Part shown: positions 1 to 8,631 of the stretch, in pieces | Position numbering within the stretch: position 1 is the first letter of the stretch | Layout: each line of letters starts with the position of its first letter | Source of the DNA: DASPKX01 sp035627835 | GTDB taxonomy: Bacteria; Verrucomicrobiota; Verrucomicrobiia; Limisphaerales; SXQI01 | Direction: 5' to 3' | NCBI GenBank assembly: GCA_035627835.1 | Contig: DASPKX010000140.1 | Coordinates: 1-17,030, forward strand | DNA: 17,030 bases | The notes under the pieces: generated by a model | Database searches by the model: none | Seen by the model: only the letters and a program-made list of their open reading frames with translations | Told to the model about the DNA's origin: nothing | Made by a program: the position numbers and the translations under genes

Positions 1-1
1 C

Positions 2-2119
2 TGGTCGTTGAAACCGGTGCAGCGCTCCGCCCCACCCGCTGTGAATCATCGCCGTTGGGTTCGCAACAGCATTGACCAATTTGTCCTCGCGCGGCTTGAG
101 CATTCGGGCCTCCAACCCTCGCCCGAGGCCGACCGCCGCACCCTTGGCCGCCGTCTCTATTTCGACCTGACTGGCCTTCCGCCAACTCCCCAGCAGTTGG
201 ACGAATTTATCAAAGATCCCTCGCCGGACGCTTATGAAGTCCTTGTCGAGAACCTCCTGGCTTCGCCACGCTACGGCGAGCGCTGGGCTCGCGAATGGCT
301 GGATGTCGCTCGGTATAGCGACAGCAACGGTTTCGATTGGGATGAATACCGGCCCAAGGCATGGCGTTATCGTGACTACGTAATTCGCGCGTTTAACGCC
401 GACAAGCCTTTCGACCAATTCATTCGCGAGCAGTTGGCAGGCGACGAGTTGCTCGATGGCCCTCCAACGACTCCTCAGGAGCAGGATTGCCTCATCGCCA
501 CAGGCTATCTCCGCATGGGGCCCCAGGATAACTCCGCGCCACTTTTCAACGAGCAAGCCCGCAGCCGGGCGGAATGGATGGCCGATCTCGTCGAGACCAC
601 CGGCGGCGCTTTTCTCGGTCTGACGATGTCCTGCTGCCGCTGCCACGATCATAAATACGACCCGCTCTCCCACGCGGATCACTTTCGCATGCGCGCGTTC
701 TTTGAAGGCGTGAAATACGCGGACGACCTGCCTCTTACCTTAGGCTCGGAGCAGGAGCAGATTCGCGCCACGAACGAGGCGCTCGATAAGCAAATCAAAC
801 CGCTCCAGGACAAACGAGACGCTCTGGCCGAAGCCGTGAAGAAGAAGCTCCGCGAGGAGCGCGTCGCCAAACTCTCCGCTGACGAAATGACCTTGTTGGA
901 CACCCCTGCGGACAAGCGCAAGGACGACCTTAAGAAGCAGATCGAGGAACTCGAAAAGAAGATCACTCCCTCGGACAAGGAAATCGAAGCTGCGCTCGCC
1001 GAGCCGGAGAAGCAGGAGCGATCGAAGCTCACCAAAGAAATGGAGGCCCTAAAGAAGCTAAAACGCGAGTTCACGCTTGGCTTGCTGGCGACTGACGCAA
1101 CCGAGCCGCCGCCCAGCACCCACGTTCTCTTCCAGGGCGACTACAAGCAGCCGCGCGAGGCTGTTGCTCCAGGCTTCATCTCAGCGCTCGATCCGAATCC
1201 TGCTGTCATTGCCAAGCCTAAGAACCCAAAGACGACCGGCCGCCGACTAACGCTCGCGAACTGGATCGCGTCGCCTAAAAATCCCCTCACCGCGCGCGTG
1301 TTTGTGAACCGCGTTTGGCAAAGCCACTTCGGCAAAGGTTTGGTCGAGACCCCGAATGACTTTGGGTTGGCCGGAGCGCAGCCAACCCATCCGGAACTGC
1401 TCGATTGGCTCGCGCAGGAATTCGTCCGCTCCGGTTGGTCTGTGAAAAAGCTGCACAAACTCATCGTGATGAGCAGCGCCTACCGCCAGCAATCCGCGCC
1501 TGAAGGGCAAGCAGCGGAACTGGCCGCCAAATTCGATTCCCAAAACCAACTTCTCTGGCGCCAGAACCTCCGCCGCGTGACCGCCGAACAACTTCGCGAC
1601 ACGCTTCTCGCAACCTCTGGGTCCTTAAAAGACTACCCCGGCGGCCCGCCCGTCTGGCCAGAATTGCCCGCGGACATCCTGCAAGCCAACCCCGCCTTCC
1701 TTGATGACAACGCGGAAAAGACCAAAGGCTGGTATCCCACGCTCGCGAAGGATCGCCCCGTTCGAAGCATTTACATGATTCAAAAGCGCACCGTTCGCGT
1801 GCCCTTTATGGAGACTTTTGATCTGCCCGAGAATTCCGTCTCCTGCCCCCGCCGCAACGAGTCCACCGTCCCGACCCAATCGCTCTCGTTGCTCAACAGC
1901 CCGGACGCCGTGGAAGCCGCTCAGGCTTTCGCGAAACGCGTCGTGAAGGAATGCGGCTCCGATCAAAACGCTCAGGTGAGCCACGCCTTCCGCATAGCCT
2001 TTCAACGCGCACCAACCGCGAGTGAAAGAGACGCCTGCCTCTCATTGTTAAAGACGCGCTCCCTGAACGAACTCTGCCGCGCCCTAATCAACGTCAACGA
2101 ATTCGCCTACATCGACTGA
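2..2119 (+). CDS. DUF1549/DUF1553 (planctomycete-type cytochrome-associated) protein, 5' partial
   Basis: The frame is open to the window edge. The residues before the first TTG read W-S, giving WSLKPVQR, which resembles the linker that precedes DUF1549 in this family, so the true start and any signal peptide or upstream cytochrome domain lie outside. Numbering from the TTG at base 8: DUF1549 spans about 15-235 and includes a CCRCH motif (209-213) in the context GLTMSCCRCHDHKYDP, the family's CxxCH signature. Residues about 245-356 are a charged, Lys/Glu-rich coiled coil. DUF1553 runs from about 410 to the end and closes with the typical LINVNEFAYID. The family is abundant in Planctomycetes and Verrucomicrobia, is usually exported, and often sits beside DUF1501 genes. 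Its biochemical role is not established; a role in polysaccharide or sulfated-glycan use is only context-based. The 3' end overlaps the convergent transporter gene by 13 bases. Confidence 0.93.
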   Translation, partial: WSLKPVQRSAPPAVNHRRWVRNSIDQFVLARLEHSGLQPSPEADRRTLGRRLYFDLTGLPPTPQQLDEFIKDPSPDAYEVLVENLLASPRYGERWAREWLDVARYSDSNGFDWDEYRPKAWRYRDYVIRAFNADKPFDQFIREQLAGDELLDGPPTTPQEQDCLIATGYLRMGPQDNSAPLFNEQARSRAEWMADLVETTGGAFLGLTMSCCRCHDHKYDPLSHADHFRMRAFFEGVKYADDLPLTLGSEQEQIRATNEALDKQIKPLQDKRDALAEAVKKKLREERVAKLSADEMTLLDTPADKRKDDLKKQIEELEKKITPSDKEIEAALAEPEKQERSKLTKEMEALKKLKREFTLGLLATDATEPPPSTHVLFQGDYKQPREAVAPGFISALDPNPAVIAKPKNPKTTGRRLTLANWIASPKNPLTARVFVNRVWQSHFGKGLVETPNDFGLAGAQPTHPELLDWLAQEFVRSGWSVKKLHKLIVMSSAYRQQSAPEGQAAELAAKFDSQNQLLWRQNLRRVTAEQLRDTLLATSGSLKDYPGGPPVWPELPADILQANPAFLDDNAEKTKGWYPTLAKDRPVRSIYMIQKRTVRVPFMETFDLPENSVSCPRRNESTVPTQSLSLLNSPDAVEAAQAFAKRVVKECGSDQNAQVSHAFRIAFQRAPTASERDACLSLLKTRSLNELCRALINVNEFAYID

Positions 2120-3357
2120 ACAGGGGCGCTCTCATGAGTATCTGGTTTTGCCTCAGGAATCTTTAATCCAGCCACAACAACCGCGATGATCACCGCCAAC
2201 AGGATGAAGAGGCCGGATGAGCTGAACTTGGCCTGAATCGCCACCAACACCACTGCGGCGCCGAGGATCATCGCGATGTTATCGAGGAAGTTTTGGGTCG
2301 CGATTGTTTTGCCGAGCTTGCCTTGATGCGACTCCGCCTGGAGCGCTGCATTTAGCGGAATAAGAAAAAGCCCAGCGGCAATTCCGGCCACAATCAGCAA
2401 ACCGATTGGAAGCGCTTTCATCAACGCGGAGCCGTTACTGACAGATGGCAGTATTCCAATAAGCGCCACTAGCGCCGCCAGCGCGAACCCCGTCGGGCGT
2501 GTGCCCTTAAGATTCCCGACCCCAAACAGCTGCCCGGCGGCGACGCTGCCGATCATGATGCCGATGCTCAAGTAGAGGCCCAGCAGCGCAATCTGCGTGT
2601 TCGTTTTTGCGCCCACGATGCTGATTCCCCAGGGCTGAAGGTTCATCTTGATCATCGCGCCGCAAACCCAGAACAGCGCCGTGCCAATCAGAATGCGCGC
2701 CAGCCTGGGCGAACGCCATAGGGCCGCGAAGTTCGAGAAGAACTCTTTAGAGCTATCCTTCCACAGAGCCTCCGGGTTTGCGGGTGTGCGCGTCATTGCA
2801 TGGTTCAGCGCGTAGGAAAGCGCGAAGGTTCCGATCAGGATTAGGTAGCATTGCCCCACCGAAAGCGTGTCGATGATACGCGCGCCCACAAACGTCCCGG
2901 TGAGGATCGCGACCAGCGTGAGCAGCTCCACCGTCCCGTTAGCCTTCACCAACCGCTCCCGCGCCACGATTTCCGGCAGGATGCCGTATTTGCCCGGCGA
3001 ATAGAGACACGCTCCAATACCCACGACCAGATAGCCAATCCCTTGCAGGGTCGGGCCGCTCCAGATGCTTAACGCGCAGACAGCCGCCCCGACCAGCTTG
3101 AGCATGTTGCCCCAACGCAGGCAGCGGGTTTTCGGGAACCTATCATTCGTCCAGCCAACCACCGGAGCGAGGAGCACGTAAGGAATAAAGAGAAGGCTCG
3201 TGTAGATCGCGTTCGCTGTGCGGAGGTAACTCTCGGAAATCTCCCCTCTCTCGTGTAGGAACGTGAGCTGCCCGAGGATGACTGCCAGAATGGCATTATC
3301 TCCAAACGCGCTTAAGTATTGGCTGGCGAGGAGGAGATGATAATTCCGCTTACCCAC
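2107..3357 (-). CDS. MFS transporter, lysophospholipid transporter LplT-like
   Basis: A 416-residue polytopic membrane protein of the major facilitator superfamily with about 12 hydrophobic segments. The amino-terminus (ASQYLSAFGDNAILAVIL) and the later stretch with YSPGKYGILPE and LVKANGTVE closely resemble LplT, which flips 2-acyl-lysophospholipids across the inner membrane for reacylation. An MFS motif-A-like loop, GWTNDRFPKTR, lies at residues 68-78. Translation starts at a GTG (3357) with a GGTGAAG-like ribosome site a few bases upstream. In many bacteria LplT is next to or fused with an Aas acyltransferase; none is visible here and no acyltransferase domain is fused, so the substrate is inferred from family only. 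It lies 74 bases downstream of tatC on the same strand and may be co-transcribed with tatA-tatC. Its stop lies inside the 3' end of the convergent DUF1549/1553 gene. Confidence 0.85.
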   Translation of the reverse strand: MGKRNYHLLLASQYLSAFGDNAILAVILGQLTFLHERGEISESYLRTANAIYTSLLFIPYVLLAPVVGWTNDRFPKTRCLRWGNMLKLVGAAVCALSIWSGPTLQGIGYLVVGIGACLYSPGKYGILPEIVARERLVKANGTVELLTLVAILTGTFVGARIIDTLSVGQCYLILIGTFALSYALNHAMTRTPANPEALWKDSSKEFFSNFAALWRSPRLARILIGTALFWVCGAMIKMNLQPWGISIVGAKTNTQIALLGLYLSIGIMIGSVAAGQLFGVGNLKGTRPTGFALAALVALIGILPSVSNGSALMKALPIGLLIVAGIAAGLFLIPLNAALQAESHQGKLGKTIATQNFLDNIAMILGAAVVLVAIQAKFSSSGLFILLAVIIAVVVAGLKIPEAKPDTHESAPVQSM

Positions 3358-3431
3358 GGCTTCACCGAATCGACCAGACCCAGCCTTTTAACGCAAGCGG
3401 TCTTTAGCCGCCGTAAACGTGGAGCCTCGGA

Positions 3432-4439
3432 CTATTCCTGCGCCGCTGCTTTCGCTGCGGCTTCGTCACGCCGATACCAGGCGCGCGCGATCAGAACGCT
3501 CAACTCATAGAGCACCTGGAGCGGCGCGGCCATCAACAGCATGGTGAACGGATCTCCGGAAGGCGTCACCACAGCCGAAAGCACCAGATTGATCACAATC
3601 CAGTACGATCGGAAGGCGACGAGCTTCTTGTAATCCATAAGGCCGATTTTCACCATCGTGAGGATCACCACTGGAATTTGAAAGCTCAGGCCCATTCCCA
3701 ACATGAATTTGCAAACGAAACCAATGTAATCCTCCGCTCGCCATTCATCCGCCCCAAACCCCATCCACTGGGAGAATTGCACCGTCGCGAGCAAAGCCAC
3801 TTGCATGATGACGAAATAGCAGAAAACCACCCCCAGGATAAACAGCACTGAGCCAAAGCCCACTGTCTGGTAGAGAAATTTCTTCTCGTGCACATGAAGC
3901 GCGGGGAGCACGAATTGCCCAATGAAAAACAGCACAAACGGCCCCGCAATGACCATCCCTCCATAGAACGCGAGCTGGAACGCGACTTTGAAGGCTCCAA
4001 TGGGCCCATAGTTCTTCAGGGTGACCAAAGCTTCATCCGGATCCTTGATCTCCTTGTACTCCGGCGAGAGCGCGAGGATCCGATTTGTGCCAACCTCGAT
4101 CGGCACGAGGTGGTAGGCCCAAATATGGTTGGTTGCTCCGTTATTCGTCAGCCCAAGCTCGATAGGGTCCATGCTCCCGAGCACATTCGTCCCGAGAAGA
4201 ATCCGCACCGGCTCGTTCGTGCTGGCGTTGTGAATCTGGGCTTTGCGAAGAGGGTAAGTGAGGAACGCGACCAGCTTGTTGCCTGCGACCAGGCAAACAA
4301 TCATGGCCAGCAGCAAGGCCGAAACAGCCTTGATGAGCATCCATCGGAGGTCCTCCAGATGCTCGAGAAAAGATTTAACTGGGCCACCCGCTTCTTCCTC
4401 GAGTTGAGGATAATGCGGGTCGTCCGGCTCCGTAGGCAT
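3432..4439 (-). CDS. tatC: Sec-independent protein translocase subunit TatC
   Basis: The core membrane component of the twin-arginine translocase, which binds RR signal peptides and recruits TatA to export folded proteins. Family hallmarks: the cytoplasmic HLEDLR motif at residues 27-32 (consensus HLxELR; Asp30 replaces the usual Glu), PALHVHEKK near 179-187 with the conserved Glu185 after the second transmembrane segment, and VVTPSGDPFTMLLMAAPLQVLYE at the end of the bundle. Six hydrophobic segments are apparent. At 335 residues it is longer than the usual roughly 250, mainly because of an extended stretch between transmembrane segments 1 and 2 (about 65-145) predicted to be periplasmic. The ATG at 4439 lies 29 bases after the tatA stop, with AGGA very close to the start. 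The acidic amino-terminal tail (residues 1-18) and the Ala-rich carboxy-tail are cytoplasmic. Confidence 0.96.
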   Translation of the reverse strand: MPTEPDDPHYPQLEEEAGGPVKSFLEHLEDLRWMLIKAVSALLLAMIVCLVAGNKLVAFLTYPLRKAQIHNASTNEPVRILLGTNVLGSMDPIELGLTNNGATNHIWAYHLVPIEVGTNRILALSPEYKEIKDPDEALVTLKNYGPIGAFKVAFQLAFYGGMVIAGPFVLFFIGQFVLPALHVHEKKFLYQTVGFGSVLFILGVVFCYFVIMQVALLATVQFSQWMGFGADEWRAEDYIGFVCKFMLGMGLSFQIPVVILTMVKIGLMDYKKLVAFRSYWIVINLVLSAVVTPSGDPFTMLLMAAPLQVLYELSVLIARAWYRRDEAAAKAAAQE

Positions 4440-4468
4440 GTCCTGTTATAACCCTGCCAGAGCGGACC

Positions 4469-4756
4469 TTAGGCGTGGGGCGGACCGCTTTGCGTGACCG
4501 GCTTCACGTCGTCGGTCTTGGCAACGGTATCCGTTGCGCGGGGCAGTGTCGGCGTGGGGCGATGATCGTCCTCATCGATGGCGCGATGCAGGTCTTCCTG
4601 CACATCTTTCGTGGCCTTCTTGAACTCCTTGATCCCCTGGCCAAGGCCGCGAGCAAGCTCAGGCAGCTTCTTGGCGCCGAACAGCACCAGCACGATCACC
4701 AAAATGCCGATGATTTCAGGCCAACCAAGACCAAGCGCAAAAAAGGACGTATTCAT
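4469..4756 (-). CDS. tatA: Twin-arginine translocase subunit TatA/TatE
   Basis: A 95-residue protein with the canonical TatA layout: a short amino-terminus, one transmembrane helix (about 13-26, following GLGWPEI), the FGAKKLPELARGLG hinge, and an amphipathic helix ending GIKEFKKATKD. A polar, Pro/Thr/Asp-rich cytoplasmic tail follows. TatA oligomerises around TatC to form the export pore. The open frame reaches upstream to a TTG at 4816, but the added 20 residues are unlike TatA. The ATG at 4756 puts the helix where the family has it, so I chose that start, although no strong ribosome site precedes it. It is first in a leftward cluster with tatC. No tatB is recognisable in the window, so the system is either TatAC-type or has TatB elsewhere. 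Confidence 0.95.
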   Translation of the reverse strand: MNTSFFALGLGWPEIIGILVIVLVLFGAKKLPELARGLGQGIKEFKKATKDVQEDLHRAIDEDDHRPTPTLPRATDTVAKTDDVKPVTQSGPPHA

Positions 4757-4872
4757 AACGATCAATTGGAATGTAGGCCACCCCCCCGGAAAGTAAAGAA
4801 GATGGTGGCTCCTCAAAAGGACTCCCGCAGATCAAAAGAAGGTCAGTAGCGGGCGAGTGTTTCTGATGTACC
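4757..4872. promoter_or_regulatory. Divergent intergenic region between tatA and the delta-60 protein gene
   Basis: This 116-base gap separates two divergently oriented transcription units, so both promoters most likely lie here or slightly within the genes. I could not identify -35/-10 boxes, an operator palindrome or a riboswitch that I would defend. Confidence 0.35.
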
Positions 4873-7800
4873 TTGCAACGAGGGGTTATAAGGAACGCTC
4901 TTTCAGGATTATCGGTGGCCGCTGCCTGGCTCGTTTTTTCCATCCAACTTTGCTTCGCGGCCGACCGGACCCAAATCAGCATTATTACAGCCACCAATGC
5001 TGTTGAAGAGTCGCTCGGGATGTTCAACTTCGAGCTTCGCCTTGCGGAGCCCTTAAACGCGCCGGCCTCAGCAACAATTATCGCTGGCCCGCAGTTTTCC
5101 TATCGAGCGCCGTACAGTTACGTTGGCTTTACGAACGTCGTCAGCTTTGCCGCGGGGGAAACCGTCAAAAAGCTCAGTGTGCAGATCCGCGACAACGACG
5201 CGATAGCAGTCCCTGAAAAGGGATACCTGCGGCTTGATCGCGTGAGCACGAATCTCGTGCTGGGGACATACGAGCAGGCATTCAGCATTCTTGATGATGA
5301 GACGGCCATCGGCCTGATTGGTGGAGGTCGAATCAACGAGGACTCGAATGCTGTTGAATTCATCATCTCACGTGCTGGGGCGATCCATCGCCGATTTACG
5401 GTGCCCTGGCGAACAATTGACCGAAGCGCCCGCAGCGGCGCGGACTTCGTGGGCACCAATGGAGTGACCGTCTTTGAACCCGGTGAAGCGCGCAAAACCA
5501 ATTACGTGTCTCTGCTGCGCAACCCGGCCACAAATGCCCCGCTCTCCTTCGAGGTGCGACTGGGGACCAGCGAAGCCGATTTTGTGGACATCGGCGGCAT
5601 TGCTTTCGAACTTCATGACGCAGAAGGACTCCTGCTGCCGGGGGCCTTGGATGAATCCAAGGTGGCGCCTCCCGCTGTAGGGGCCGTCGTAGCTCTCGCT
5701 CTAGATGGGCAATCAAACATTCTCGCTGGATTCGGGCACTCCACCTCCGGGGATCGTTTTTATATTTCCCGATATCTGCCGGATCTCACGAGGGACCCCT
5801 CGTTCAACTCAGCGGAGCAGGCTGGAAAGCTTCTTTCCCTGCTTACCGCGCCCGAGGGAACACTTGTGGTGAGCGCGCCTTCAAACACTGTCACGCTTGT
5901 TACTCGGTTAACACCCGATGGTGCGCTGGACACTAACTACGCGGTTCGCTTGAACTCTCAGATCAGCGGGGCTGAGGTGGACAGTTCTGGCAATCTCCTG
6001 CTCTCGGGCGCTTTCACGAAGGTCAATGAGCAGGATGTGCATCGCATCGTGCGCATCACACCGAACGGAGCGATCGATCCAACTTTCCTCAAGGCGACAA
6101 ACGTCTCGGGCACACCGACCTTCATCCTGCCGCTGTCCAACGGTGGGGCGGTCGTGGGCGCTGGTTACCAGAATCCTGGTGTCGAGAAAGCCTCGGTAAC
6201 TCGCCTGAATGCGGACGGGTCGCGCGACAGCAGCTTTGCTGTTTCACCCTCCCTGCCGCCATTGCAGAAAATGTTTCCATTCCCTGACGGAACTTTCCTC
6301 GGCGTCGTAGATACTTGGACCGCTCCTTTCCGAATTTTGCCGGATGGACGAAGCCACACGATGCTGGCTCCGCCTCTGAATGTCTCGAAGATCGTACCCG
6401 CACCCGACGGACGGTTTTATTGCATTGGCGGTTCCTTCGCACCGGTGCTCCACCGACGGTTTATTGACGGGACGATTGACGAAAGTTTTACGCCGGTCAT
6501 AGCCGGGAGCCTGGGCGCGGTTCTGCCATTGGGAGACCGAATCCTTGTCGGCGGCAGTCTCACCCATGTAAATGGGCGTCAGGTCAGCGGTAATATTGCA
6601 GCTCTCTGGGCGGACATGCCTGGAGGAGCCGCAACAACTATAGCTTGGAATGGTCGCCGCTTTACTTCCTTGGAAGGTGAGGGAGTCCGAATGCTCCCTA
6701 TTTCCAGGTTCGGGTCCGCGGATCACCGCATGGTGGTTACCTATAGCGCCAACTCTGCAAGCGCTGTGGAGGGCGAGGACTTCTCCAGGATGCAAGGACA
6801 AGTTGTTTTCGAGCCAGATGAGCGGCTCCATCAGGTTCCCCTTGCCCTTTTAGACGATATGGTGACTGAACTGAACGAGGAGGTGGAGCTAACGCTCCAA
6901 GTTGTGCCAGATTGGAGCCAAACTCTTGGCTCCTCTTCAGCGAAGATAACTATCCTAAGCGAGGAGTCACGGGTCGCCTTCAAAGCGTCCGATGTCACCA
7001 TCTCGGAAGTCGAGAATCGAGTTGCCATTCAGATGACCCGGTCAGGTCCTGCGAATGAACCTGTAGAGATTCAGCTGACAGTGAGCCCTGCCATCATTGG
7101 GGGCGCCGCTCGAACGAACAAAGTTAGATTTCCGATGGGCTCCTCCGAAAGCAGCGTCACTCTGTCGGATTTCGACGACACTACTGTTGGAGAAACCAAA
7201 AGGTATCTTGTCGAAGCGATCGGCCCGACGAATGTGATTGAGGGGATGGCACCGGTAACAATCACAGTTATTGATAACGACCGATTCTTTGGTGCGGGAG
7301 AGGGAGCGGATTACGCTTCAGCACGCATTAAGATGCTTCCAGAATCGCGAGCACAACTTGGTTCCATAACCCGTCTGCATGGGATTTCTGTGGCTTCACG
7401 CCCGAAGATCGACGGGTTCGGTTACCCTCTCCTAGACTCAACCCCTCCGCCGACTGGGAGTGTGGCTGAGTTCCCGAACGGCACGTTCCTGGTCGAAGGC
7501 TCCTACTACAGCGGCGCTCCGTACCGAATAGTTTCTTCCAACGGTAGTACCTTGAAAGAGACTACTTTGAAGGTGAGCGCGGCCGCCCCTTCCAGTCAGC
7601 CTGTTTACAATCAAGTTGGTGATCTTGTTTATGTGTTGCAGAGCACACAGTTTGGGTTATCGGAACGCCCTACTTTTCTCCATACGGTCAGCTCTGATGG
7701 TGCAGTGACGTTGCTTTCAACGAACTCAATTTATGCCTCGCTAGGTTTCGGCCAAGCCAACATGCAGGTGCAAAAAAGCGGACATATTCTTCTTGGAGCC

Positions 7801-8631
7801 GCGCGTCTTTGGGCGAGCATCTACAATTTCGGGCCATACAGCCTTTTCCCCCATGACGTCAGATTGCCGTCGCCATTTTACCAAAAGGATCTCGTCCGCC
7901 TCACTCCTGAGGGGGTTCTTGATACAAATTTCGCTGCCGCGTTCTCTGGCCGACTTGGTGTAGGAGGATTCATTCGAGACGTGGCGTTGATGCAAGACGA
8001 TAAGATCATCGTCCTCGGCGACTTCACGCATTATAACCGAGAGGAAGTTTCGAATGTCATTCGCCTTTTTCCGAATGGGCAACTCGACAAAGACTTCGCT
8101 CCCCCGGCTGAAATACAGAGCCCGGTTCCGAACTACATTCGGGGGATCGAACCAGCCCAAGACGGGAAGCTCTTTATATTGATCGATGACTCTTCAAAGA
8201 GCCTTATCAGGCTGGCTGCGGACGGCAAACAAGAAACAGGATTTCAGCCACCCGCGACCGATGGTCGCATCTGGAGTGTGGGCGAGTATCCAGACGGCCG
8301 GCTGGTGATGTCCGGCGAGTTCAAGCATGTGAATGGGCAGCCTCGGTACCAGATCGCGTTCCTGGCACCGGATGGATCCCTCCTGCCCGATTATCCTTTC
8401 ACCTTCAAGAGCATCGATCCATCCGGGAAGAGCGCCGTGTTCTGGAGCCGAGGGCCGGGACAAATCGAACTGGAGCAATCCACCGATTTGCAAAACTGGC
8501 AGGTGGTCAGCACGAACAGCGTGACCTATGGGGACAAAAACCTGACTCTGCCATCACAACAAGGTTCACGCGCATTTTACCGAGCAAAGCGGCACGTGCC
8601 GCCGGTCACTGCGGCTCGGAGTGAACCCTGA
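4873..8631 (+). CDS. Large secreted protein with Calx-beta domains, delta-60 (DUF5122) repeats and C-terminal FYR module
   Basis: A 1252-residue exported protein. The start is a TTG at 4873, the first possible start after an in-frame TGA at 4864, and it yields a plausible signal peptide (basic start, hydrophobic core, cleavage near CFA-AD). Calx-beta-like domains occur at about 35-135 and 145-250, ending in phrases such as SILDDE, and again at about 587-700 and 700-804, ending TVIDNDR. Two blocks of delta-60 repeats (about 270-576 and 813-1176) carry recurring units of the type RLTPDGALDTNF...LLSGAFTKVNEQ...IVRI, which family knowledge places as beta-propeller blades. Residues about 1185-1238 form a terminal module with STDLQNW and AFYR. 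Such proteins are common in Verrucomicrobia; extracellular adhesion or Ca2+ binding is plausible, but no enzymatic site is visible. The 3' end overlaps the convergent gene by 26 bases. Confidence 0.9.
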   Translation: MQRGVIRNALSGLSVAAAWLVFSIQLCFAADRTQISIITATNAVEESLGMFNFELRLAEPLNAPASATIIAGPQFSYRAPYSYVGFTNVVSFAAGETVKKLSVQIRDNDAIAVPEKGYLRLDRVSTNLVLGTYEQAFSILDDETAIGLIGGGRINEDSNAVEFIISRAGAIHRRFTVPWRTIDRSARSGADFVGTNGVTVFEPGEARKTNYVSLLRNPATNAPLSFEVRLGTSEADFVDIGGIAFELHDAEGLLLPGALDESKVAPPAVGAVVALALDGQSNILAGFGHSTSGDRFYISRYLPDLTRDPSFNSAEQAGKLLSLLTAPEGTLVVSAPSNTVTLVTRLTPDGALDTNYAVRLNSQISGAEVDSSGNLLLSGAFTKVNEQDVHRIVRITPNGAIDPTFLKATNVSGTPTFILPLSNGGAVVGAGYQNPGVEKASVTRLNADGSRDSSFAVSPSLPPLQKMFPFPDGTFLGVVDTWTAPFRILPDGRSHTMLAPPLNVSKIVPAPDGRFYCIGGSFAPVLHRRFIDGTIDESFTPVIAGSLGAVLPLGDRILVGGSLTHVNGRQVSGNIAALWADMPGGAATTIAWNGRRFTSLEGEGVRMLPISRFGSADHRMVVTYSANSASAVEGEDFSRMQGQVVFEPDERLHQVPLALLDDMVTELNEEVELTLQVVPDWSQTLGSSSAKITILSEESRVAFKASDVTISEVENRVAIQMTRSGPANEPVEIQLTVSPAIIGGAARTNKVRFPMGSSESSVTLSDFDDTTVGETKRYLVEAIGPTNVIEGMAPVTITVIDNDRFFGAGEGADYASARIKMLPESRAQLGSITRLHGISVASRPKIDGFGYPLLDSTPPPTGSVAEFPNGTFLVEGSYYSGAPYRIVSSNGSTLKETTLKVSAAAPSSQPVYNQVGDLVYVLQSTQFGLSERPTFLHTVSSDGAVTLLSTNSIYASLGFGQANMQVQKSGHILLGAARLWASIYNFGPYSLFPHDVRLPSPFYQKDLVRLTPEGVLDTNFAAAFSGRLGVGGFIRDVALMQDDKIIVLGDFTHYNREEVSNVIRLFPNGQLDKDFAPPAEIQSPVPNYIRGIEPAQDGKLFILIDDSSKSLIRLAADGKQETGFQPPATDGRIWSVGEYPDGRLVMSGEFKHVNGQPRYQIAFLAPDGSLLPDYPFTFKSIDPSGKSAVFWSRGPGQIELEQSTDLQNWQVVSTNSVTYGDKNLTLPSQQGSRAFYRAKRHVPPVTAARSEP

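Noticed and set aside
3888..4451. Open frame of about 187 codons on the plus strand opposite tatC
   Set aside because: TatC is unambiguous on the other strand; this translation is Arg/His-rich with no domain.
6244..6831. Open frame of about 195 codons on the minus strand inside the delta-60 gene
   Set aside because: Antisense to the repeat protein, with low-complexity composition and no start signal or family resemblance.
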